DNA from: Campylobacterales bacterium
GTDB taxonomy: Bacteria; Campylobacterota; Campylobacteria; Campylobacterales; QNZT01
Length of the DNA: 10,429 bases
Reading direction: 5' to 3'
NCBI GenBank assembly: GCA_027080605.1
Contig: JALWRO010000342.1
Span: forward strand, 1 to 10,429
In this document: positions 5,398 through 10,429 of the stretch, in pieces
Layout of the letters: each line of letters starts with the position of its first letter
Numbering within the stretch: the stretch's first letter is position 1
Made by a program: the position numbers and the translations under genes
Notes under the pieces: model-generated
The model's database searches: none
Seen by the model: the letters and a program-made list of their open reading frames with translations, nothing else
What the model was told of the DNA's origin: nothing

Positions 5398-7515
5398 TCA
5401 GTAAGCGACTTTCAGTGGTGTTGTAAATTTTCGTAACGCCTCTTCCTCTTCAAATTGCTCTGTTTGCATACTGTTTTCTATTTCTGTTTTTCCTTCGAGC
5501 AGCGCTTTAAACGAACTGCAATCAAGTGACCTTCCAAACAAAAATCCTTGCAGAATGTTACAGTTTTGATTTTGCAGATAACTTTTTTGCGCCGTTGTTT
5601 CGATACCCTCCGCAACCACTTCAAGTCCGAGACTGTGTCCCATAGCGATGACGGTATTGACGATGACTTTATCGCTTTTATCCGTCTCTATCGAGTGAAT
5701 AAACGACTGGTCGATTTTCAGAGAATCGATCGGCAGTTTTTTGAGATAGCTGAGTGATGAATATCCTGTACCGAAATCGTCGATAGAGATTTGAATCTCT
5801 TTTTGTTTGAAACGGTGCAGTACTTCGGAAGCGCGATCGATATTTTGCATCAATGTACTTTCCGTAAGTTCCAGCTGAAGATATTTCGGGTCAAAACCGG
5901 TTGTTTGCAATATTTTGTCGATGGTCTCAAAGAGGTTGCTTTGCAACAGCTGCACCGCAGAAATATTGACCGAAATTTTGAGGTCATCATATCCCTGTGT
6001 GTGCCATTTTTGCATTTGGCGGATAGCGTTTTCCAGGACAATTTCCCCGATTTCAAGAATCATACCCGTATCTTCCGCAACGGGAATAAAATCGAGTGGC
6101 GGAATGTTTTTCAGTTGGGGATGGTTCCAGCGTACCAGTGCCTCCGCACCGATAATCTTTTCTGTTTTCGCATCGACAAGTGGCTGGTATTCGACGTAAA
6201 ACTCCCTGTTTTTGATCGCCTTGCGAATGTTGGACTCCATCTGTATCCGTTTGGTGATCTCTTCATGAATCTCCGCTTTGAAAAAGTGAAAATTGTTGTG
6301 TTTGTCCTCTTTAGCTCTGAGCATCGCCATATTGGCGTTTTTAATCAGCGTTTTGGGATCGTTACCGTCTGACGGGAAAAAGGAGATTCCCATATTGGCT
6401 TTGATACGCAGTTCGCTGCCGTTGATGTGAAATGCTTTGTCAAAGAGCGCGGAGATTCTTTTGGCGACTGTGGCTGCCGCTAATTCGTCATGAATATTTT
6501 CAAAGAGTATGACAAATTCATCACCGCTGAAACGTGCAACGGTATCGTAATCTCTCAGTTCCGACTGCAGACGCATGGCTGTCTCTTTGAGGATCTTGTC
6601 ACCCTGTGTATAGCCGAGTGTATGGTTGATCGATTTGAAATTATCGAGATTGATAAAAACAGTAATCATATTTTGTCTGAGTCTGGCGGCTTTGTTGATC
6701 GCATTTTCCAGACGGTTGTAGAGCAGGTTTTTATTCGGCAGGTCTGTCAGGGAATCGTAGTTTGCCAGATACTCCAGTCTGTCCTGTGCACTGTTTTGCG
6801 GCGATTTATGGTCTCCGACGAGTAAAAGGGAACCTTTTTTGTCGTGTCGGTTGGTGATGAGTGAGCGATCCCAGTGGACGATAATCTTCTGTCCGTTGCG
6901 ACATTTGAGAGGAAAGTCATTGCTCATGAGAATCTGTTTTGACATGAAACTTTTCTGAATCTGTTTGAGGGTTTTCTCTTTGTAGCTTTCCGGAAGGAAA
7001 AGTTCGACGAAGTTTCGTCCCAGTACTTCCTCTTTTTTATACCCCGTCAATTTCTCGGCAAAATGGTTGAAATCGTTGATATAGCCGTTACGGTCAATAG
7101 AGATGAGAATGATCTCCGCTTTGTCCTGCAACACTTTTTTACCGGTGTTGATATTTTCCTGCAGCACTTTGGTGATCTTAAAGACTTTGGTATCGATGAC
7201 AATACCGTAGTAACGGTCATTGGCAAATATGGTATTGGTATAAAGCAGGGTCGTGTGGTTATCTCTATTCTTAAACTCCAGCTCTTCGCCGTATACGGCA
7301 TTTCTCTGTTGAAAATCTTCAAGAAACTTTTCATGAAGATATTTGGGAACGATAAGCTCTGTCACTTTTTTGCCGACAGCCTCTTCTTTGCTGTAGCCAA
7401 ATAACAGTTCTGCGGTTTGGTTCCACTCCTGGACAATACCATCGAGATTTGTGCTGAAATAGCCGATGTTTGAGATGTTTTCTAAAAAGTCTGTCTGGTG
7501 ATTTTGTTGTTTCAT
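5398..7515 (-). CDS. PAS-PAS-GGDEF-EAL cyclic-di-GMP turnover protein
   Basis: A 705-residue, apparently soluble protein with no clear membrane segment. Two PAS sensor domains come first (about 8-115 and 128-240, with FGYSKEEAVGK and TGYKKEEVLGR motifs), then GGDEF (about 245-410) and EAL (about 420-675). The diguanylate cyclase signature is SGDEF (330-334), one substitution from GGDEF; such variants can be active in some proteins. The product-inhibition site RxxD is intact (Arg321-Asp324, five residues upstream). The phosphodiesterase half looks complete: EAL 458-460, Asn517 in SVN, ELTES 549-553, DDFGTGYSS 579-587, Lys600, Glu636 in AEGIET and QGF 656-658. A dominant phosphodiesterase with a regulatory or weak cyclase half is likely. 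The PAS ligands are unknown. The ATG is preceded by AGGA. Possible sigma-28 promoter upstream. Confidence 0.93.
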   Translation of the reverse strand: MKQQNHQTDFLENISNIGYFSTNLDGIVQEWNQTAELLFGYSKEEAVGKKVTELIVPKYLHEKFLEDFQQRNAVYGEELEFKNRDNHTTLLYTNTIFANDRYYGIVIDTKVFKITKVLQENINTGKKVLQDKAEIILISIDRNGYINDFNHFAEKLTGYKKEEVLGRNFVELFLPESYKEKTLKQIQKSFMSKQILMSNDFPLKCRNGQKIIVHWDRSLITNRHDKKGSLLLVGDHKSPQNSAQDRLEYLANYDSLTDLPNKNLLYNRLENAINKAARLRQNMITVFINLDNFKSINHTLGYTQGDKILKETAMRLQSELRDYDTVARFSGDEFVILFENIHDELAAATVAKRISALFDKAFHINGSELRIKANMGISFFPSDGNDPKTLIKNANMAMLRAKEDKHNNFHFFKAEIHEEITKRIQMESNIRKAIKNREFYVEYQPLVDAKTEKIIGAEALVRWNHPQLKNIPPLDFIPVAEDTGMILEIGEIVLENAIRQMQKWHTQGYDDLKISVNISAVQLLQSNLFETIDKILQTTGFDPKYLQLELTESTLMQNIDRASEVLHRFKQKEIQISIDDFGTGYSSLSYLKKLPIDSLKIDQSFIHSIETDKSDKVIVNTVIAMGHSLGLEVVAEGIETTAQKSYLQNQNCNILQGFLFGRSLDCSSFKALLEGKTEIENSMQTEQFEEEEALRKFTTPLKVAY

Positions 7516-7556
7516 ATGTTATATCCTGTGATGTACATCTGGTTTATATACTCACT

Positions 7557-7583
7557 ATATCGACAATTAAAGAATATATTTTA
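7557..7583 (-). promoter_or_regulatory. Candidate sigma-28 (FliA) promoter of the PAS-PAS-GGDEF-EAL gene
   Basis: On the minus strand TAAAATAT (7583-7576), 11 bases, then GTCGATAT (7564-7557) matches the flagellar sigma-28 pattern TAAAGTTT-N11-GCCGATAA in spacing and in the core TAAA and CGAT bases. Transcription would start around 7550, about 35 bases before the ATG at 7515. The surrounding sequence is very AT-rich, so chance matches are possible, and alternative sigma-70 -10-like boxes (TATAGT, TATAAA) lie in the same stretch. Confidence 0.4.
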
Positions 7584-7730
7584 TGAAAAAGAATAAGAAA
7601 TATTTAAATAATTAAAATAATTTGATTTATTACGAAAAAAAGAAAATTGTATCGTGCTTTATGTAGTAAATAGTAACTTTTTATAAGTATACAAGAGGAG
7701 GAAGATAAGAACAAAAATATAATCGGCAGA
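7584..7730. other. AT-rich spacer between purM and the PAS-PAS-GGDEF-EAL gene
   Basis: This is most of the longest gene-free stretch of the window (7516-7752, 237 bases). It is rich in A and T runs, contains a T-rich segment that could serve as an end-of-transcription region for the purM operon, and shows no ORF with a ribosome site, no tRNA-like structure and no strong repeat. I see nothing more in it. Confidence 0.5.
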
Positions 7731-7753
7731 AGCGGAGGATTCTCTTCCCCGCT
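7731..7753 (-). terminator. Possible terminator hairpin after purM
   Basis: AGCGG-A-GGA (7731-7739) can pair with TCC-CCGCT (7746-7753), giving an 8-bp stem with one bulged A and a 6-base loop. It begins at the last base of the purM stop codon. On the minus strand a T-rich run (around 7721-7715) follows only after an 8-10 base gap, so it is an imperfect intrinsic terminator. Its position directly after the last gene of a minus-strand run supports the role. Confidence 0.45.
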
Positions 7754-8748
7754 TAAACCATCTGTACTGCGCCGTTGCCGGAATGCATTTCTCCGATCAC
7801 ATACCCGTCTGAATTTTGTAGCACAAAATCAACATTTTCAGGGCTGACCACAAGTACCATCCCCACACCCATGTTGAACGTTCGGAACATCTCTTCCTCT
7901 TCGACATGGGCTTTCATGAAGTCAAAAACAGGCAATACCCGGATTTTCTCTTTTTCCACCACCGCACTCATGTTTGTCGGCAATACACGCGGCAGGTTTT
8001 CGACTATTCCACCGCCGGTAATATGTGCCAGCGCGTTAATGTGCTCTTTCAACTTTTTAAATGTTTTGACGTAAATACGTGTCGGTGTCAGAAGCAGATC
8101 GATCAACTTTTGACCGTCGATTTCATCGTCGAACCGCATACCCAGCTTTTCAAAAAAGAGTTTACGCACCAGCGAGTAACCGTTGGAGTGGATGCCGGAA
8201 CTCGGCAATGCTATCAGGATATCTCCTTCTCTGACACGGGAGAGGCGATCCATTTCCGATTTTTCGGCAATACCCACAGCAAATCCTGCCAGGTCGAAAT
8301 CATCTCTGGCATACATGCCCGGCATTTCGGCTGTTTCACCGCCGATTAGTGCACATTCGCTCTCCTTACAACCTTTAGCGATTCCTTTGACAATTTGCGT
8401 CGCTTCGTCGGTTTTGAGTTCCGACGTGGCGTAATAGTCCAGAAAAAAGGAGGGAGTGCCGAAGTTGCAGATGAGGTCGTTGACGCACATTGCAACCAGG
8501 TCAATGCCGACAGTATCAAACTTTTTGGCATCGATCGCGAGTTTGAGTTTGGTGCCCACACCGTCTGTCGCAGCCAGCATCACCGGTTCTTTGTATCCTG
8601 ACGGAAGTGCGTACGCACCGGCAAAAGAGCCGATTCCACCTATGACATTGCTGTCAAAAGTCGATTTGACAAACGGTTTGATATTTTCAACGAAAGCATT
8701 ACCCGCGTCGATATCGACACCGGCATCTTTATAACTTAACTTTGCCAC
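7753..8748 (-). CDS. purM: Phosphoribosylformylglycinamidine cyclo-ligase (AIR synthetase) PurM
   Basis: A 331-residue cytosolic enzyme of de novo purine synthesis that closes the imidazole ring, converting formylglycinamidine ribonucleotide and ATP to aminoimidazole ribonucleotide. Length is close to the usual ~345. Diagnostic motifs are the N-terminal YKDAGVDIDAGN, DGVGTKLKLA (62-71), VNDLI (89-93), the family signature ALIGGETAEMPGMY (133-146), GIHSNGYSLVRKLF and the C-domain HITGGGIVENLPRVLP. All expected blocks are present and in frame. The start codon is GTG (8748-8746), placed immediately after the TAG stop of the upstream membrane protein with no spacer and only a weak GGGA upstream, so translation probably depends on coupling to that small gene. 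Confidence 0.97.
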   Translation of the reverse strand: MAKLSYKDAGVDIDAGNAFVENIKPFVKSTFDSNVIGGIGSFAGAYALPSGYKEPVMLAATDGVGTKLKLAIDAKKFDTVGIDLVAMCVNDLICNFGTPSFFLDYYATSELKTDEATQIVKGIAKGCKESECALIGGETAEMPGMYARDDFDLAGFAVGIAEKSEMDRLSRVREGDILIALPSSGIHSNGYSLVRKLFFEKLGMRFDDEIDGQKLIDLLLTPTRIYVKTFKKLKEHINALAHITGGGIVENLPRVLPTNMSAVVEKEKIRVLPVFDFMKAHVEEEEMFRTFNMGVGMVLVVSPENVDFVLQNSDGYVIGEMHSGNGAVQMV

Positions 8749-8988
8749 CTATTTTTCCCAGTCGCACGGCGGAAATATTTTTTTCATGAGCCAGGTAGAG
8801 GGGCAGAAGTTCGTAAATGCCCATACCAGCATCATGATAATGACAAATATTTGTAAAATAACGGCAACCTGAAAGTGAAAACTCTCTTTTATCCCTTCCT
8901 GAAAATCATGTGCCCCCATGGCAAAAAAATAGAGGATAATTCCCAGCATCAATGCGGTGATAATTCGTTGCATTCTCGCTGCACACAT
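8749..8988 (-). CDS. Small two-pass membrane protein of unknown function
   Basis: A 79-residue product beginning MCAARMQRIITALMLG. Two hydrophobic segments are visible, about residues 8-25 and 40-60, separated by a short polar loop (HDFQEGIKESFH). The C-terminus is FCPSTWLMKKIFPPCDWEK, with Cys62 and Cys75 flanking a basic patch, somewhat like the 'CP' end of small YgaP/DUF2892-type membrane proteins, though I cannot assign it to that family. The start at 8988 is chosen because AGGAG lies at 8999-8995, six bases before it. An in-frame ATG at 9066 also has an AGGAG seven bases upstream and would give 105 residues, but the extra segment reads through AT-rich intergenic-looking DNA. The gene lies 67 bases after the GGDEF-EAL gene and abuts purM. 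Confidence 0.75.
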   Translation of the reverse strand: MCAARMQRIITALMLGIILYFFAMGAHDFQEGIKESFHFQVAVILQIFVIIMMLVWAFTNFCPSTWLMKKIFPPCDWEK

Positions 8989-8994
8989 TGTACG

Positions 8995-8999
8995 CTCCT
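8995..8999 (-). promoter_or_regulatory. Ribosome binding site that decides the start of the 79-residue membrane protein
   Basis: AGGAG on the minus strand, six bases before the ATG at 8988-8986. It competes with a second AGGAG at 9078-9074 that precedes the in-frame ATG at 9066 and lies inside the 3' end of the GGDEF-EAL gene. The nearer site is preferred because the protein from 8988 begins directly before the first membrane segment. Confidence 0.6.
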
Positions 9000-9043
9000 G
9001 TAATGTATTTTTAAAATAGTAGCAAAATAGTGATAAAAACGTT

Positions 9044-9055
9044 ATGGAATTCCAT
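9044..9055. repeat. Perfect 12-bp palindrome ATGGAATTCCAT
   Basis: A perfect self-complementary 12-mer directly after the stop codon of the partial GGDEF-EAL gene and 56 bases before the 79-residue protein start. It has no loop and no suitable T-tract, so it is not a good terminator. It may be an operator for the membrane-protein/purM pair or simply chance. Confidence 0.25.
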
Positions 9056-10429
9056 TTATGACACATCGGCGTTCTCCTGTTTTTGTTTGCTGTTCAGGAA
9101 GTGGAGGGCATCGTCAAATTTCAGCGGTTTGCTAAAGAGGTATCCCTGTCCGGTCATACACCCCATCTCTCGCAGCAAGCTCTCCTGCGCCAACTCTTCT
9201 ACCCCCTCGGCTACAGTATGAAAATCCAGGTTTTGTGCGAGGGTGATAATTGTTTTGACAATATTTTTATCTTTCTCTTCGGTGCAAATATCATCTACGA
9301 AAGATTTGTCTATTTTTAGTGTGGTGATTGGCAACTGTTTCAAATAGGCAAAAGAGGAGTACCCTGTTCCAAAATCGTCTATGGCGATATGATAGCCGTG
9401 TTGTCGAAGCTCTTTGAGGGCAAGGATACTTTGTTCAGTATCTCTCATGAGATAAGACTCTGTGAGTTCGATTTCGATTTGTTGCGGTGGTACACCGGTA
9501 CGGTGGCTGATTTCATTGATATTTGCTATAAAGCTTTGGTCGTGCATCTGGATAGTGGAGACATTGATGGCAATATGCTGCAAATTGTCGTATTGACCGG
9601 TAAGTTCGTGAAAATCTCTGCATGCACTTTCAAAAACGAAATAGCCGATTTCACTGATAAGCCCGATCTCCTCGGCAATGTGAATAAACTTATCGGGTGG
9701 AACGAAGCCGAGTTTTGCATTTTCCCAGCGAATAAGTGCTTCAAAGCCGACGACTGCCTGTGTGTGCAGGTTATATTTCGGCTGGTAAACCATGTATAGC
9801 TCATTTTTGTCCAGTGCGTGGCGAAGCTCCTGTTCAATGGTCAGTCGCTCATAGACTTCATTTTCAAGTGCTTTGGTAAAGAAGTGAAAATTGTTTCTTC
9901 CGTCGGTTTTGGCTTTGTACATGGCTGTGTCGGCATGCTTGAGCAGTGTATCGAGTGTTTTGCCGTCCTGCGGGAAAAGTGCCACACCGATACTGGTGGT
10001 AATACTCAGCTGATGATTTTGCACGGTCATCGGATTTTCGAGTGAGCGAATAATCCTTTCTGCAATCTTTGCAACGACCGAAGGATTATCGGTATCGAGT
10101 ACGGCAACAAATTCATCACCTCCGATTCTGGCGATGAAATCTTTTTGTGAAATCTCAGCCTGCAATCTTTGCGCAAATATTTTTAGTAGTTCATCTCCGG
10201 CATGGTGCCCCAGTGTGTCGTTGATCTTTTTAAAATGATCCAGGTCGATGAATAGCAGTGACGCTGTTTTCTTTTCCTGCATCACCGTATTGGTGAAAAA
10301 CTGTTCAAACTGATGGCGGTTAGGCAGGGAAGTCAACGGATCATGATATGCCAGAAACTTGACTTTGCGCTCCTGCTCGACATATTTTGTAATATTGAGT
10401 TTGATAGCGATATAGCCGATGACCTTTTT
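9056..10429 (-). CDS. PAS-GGDEF-EAL cyclic-di-GMP turnover protein (5' end beyond right window edge)
   Basis: The reading frame is open from the right edge to the TAA at 9058-9056, 457 visible codons. The first 31 codons (starting KKVIGYIAIKLNITKYVEQE) are the C-terminal end of a PAS/PAC sensor domain leading into YHDPLTSLPNRH, the standard GGDEF opening. The TTG at 10336 inside that block is therefore not the true start. Counting from the edge, canonical GGDEF is at 103-107. The RxxD inhibitory site reads S-Q-K-D (94-97), with the arginine lost. The EAL half has all key elements: EAL 230-232, Asn289, ELTES, DDFGTGYSS from 351, Lys372, Glu408 and QGY from 428. Both activities look possible, with cyclase feedback control reduced. 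It is upstream of, and perhaps co-transcribed with, the small membrane protein and purM. Confidence 0.93.
   Translation of the reverse strand, partial: KKVIGYIAIKLNITKYVEQERKVKFLAYHDPLTSLPNRHQFEQFFTNTVMQEKKTASLLFIDLDHFKKINDTLGHHAGDELLKIFAQRLQAEISQKDFIARIGGDEFVAVLDTDNPSVVAKIAERIIRSLENPMTVQNHQLSITTSIGVALFPQDGKTLDTLLKHADTAMYKAKTDGRNNFHFFTKALENEVYERLTIEQELRHALDKNELYMVYQPKYNLHTQAVVGFEALIRWENAKLGFVPPDKFIHIAEEIGLISEIGYFVFESACRDFHELTGQYDNLQHIAINVSTIQMHDQSFIANINEISHRTGVPPQQIEIELTESYLMRDTEQSILALKELRQHGYHIAIDDFGTGYSSFAYLKQLPITTLKIDKSFVDDICTEEKDKNIVKTIITLAQNLDFHTVAEGVEELAQESLLREMGCMTGQGYLFSKPLKFDDALHFLNSKQKQENADVS

Noticed and set aside
5791..6372. Plus-strand ORF (193 codons) inside the PAS-PAS-GGDEF-EAL gene
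   Set aside because: It is antisense to conserved GGDEF and EAL motifs and has no recognisable domain.
7695..7704. Strong Shine-Dalgarno-like GAGGAGGAAG on the plus strand in the purM spacer
   Set aside because: No ATG, GTG or TTG with an open frame follows at a suitable distance; a stop appears within a few codons.
9044..9055. Palindrome as terminator of the partial GGDEF-EAL gene
   Set aside because: It has no loop, a short AT-rich stem and no proper T-tract at the right distance.
8989..9066. Longer start (ATG at 9066) for the small membrane protein
   Set aside because: It has an AGGAG, but that sequence belongs to the coding end of the upstream gene, and the added 26 residues come from AT-rich DNA that reads like a spacer. 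Not fully excluded.

Overview
The window is about 10.4 kb of a bacterial chromosome, most likely from a Sulfurimonas-, Sulfuricurvum- or Sulfurovum-like member of the Campylobacterota. The clues are moderate GC with AT-rich spacers, tightly packed short operons, a CcoG/FixG assembly factor for a high-oxygen-affinity oxidase, several multidomain cyclic-di-GMP proteins, and a 2-hydroxyacid dehydrogenase N-terminus of the type I associate with this group. The genus is inferred from protein resemblance only. I see no rRNA, tRNA, CRISPR array or insertion sequence.

Layout. (1) Positions 1-181 (minus strand) hold the 5' end of a D-2-hydroxyacid dehydrogenase gene cut by the left edge. (2) A divergent plus-strand pair follows from a good sigma-70 promoter at 180-208: a 546-residue lipoprotein with a sugar-binding-like N-domain and a glycosidase-like barrel (235-1875), overlapped by 4 bases (ATGA) by a radical SAM protein of the spore photoproduct lyase (SPL) superfamily (1872-3143). 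A 9-bp hairpin at 3139-3161 separates it from the convergent next gene. (3) A minus-strand operon runs from a near-consensus promoter at 5343-5371 through a resolvase-like protein that has lost its catalytic serine (5306-4632) into ccoG (4632-3175), with stop and start sharing one base. (4) A PAS-PAS-GGDEF-EAL protein (7515-5398) has a possible sigma-28 (FliA) promoter. (5) A minus-strand run contains a second PAS-GGDEF-EAL protein cut by the right edge (10429-9056), a 79-residue membrane protein (8988-8749) and purM (8748-7753, GTG start directly after the previous stop).

How the parts fit. ccoG supports assembly of the cbb3 oxidase used at low oxygen, and the resolvase-like protein is best read as a DNA-binding regulator co-expressed with it. 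The promoter of that operon carries three tandem TGACRTTTT boxes plus one inverted partial copy, which makes self-regulation a plausible hypothesis. The two GGDEF-EAL proteins make or break cyclic-di-GMP. One has an altered SGDEF signature but keeps the RxxD inhibitory site; the other has canonical GGDEF but lost the arginine of that site. The most novel leads are the resolvase-like/ccoG unit with its operator cluster, and the lipoprotein/SPL-like pair, in which both proteins appear to lack a residue expected for the canonical chemistry of their superfamily.
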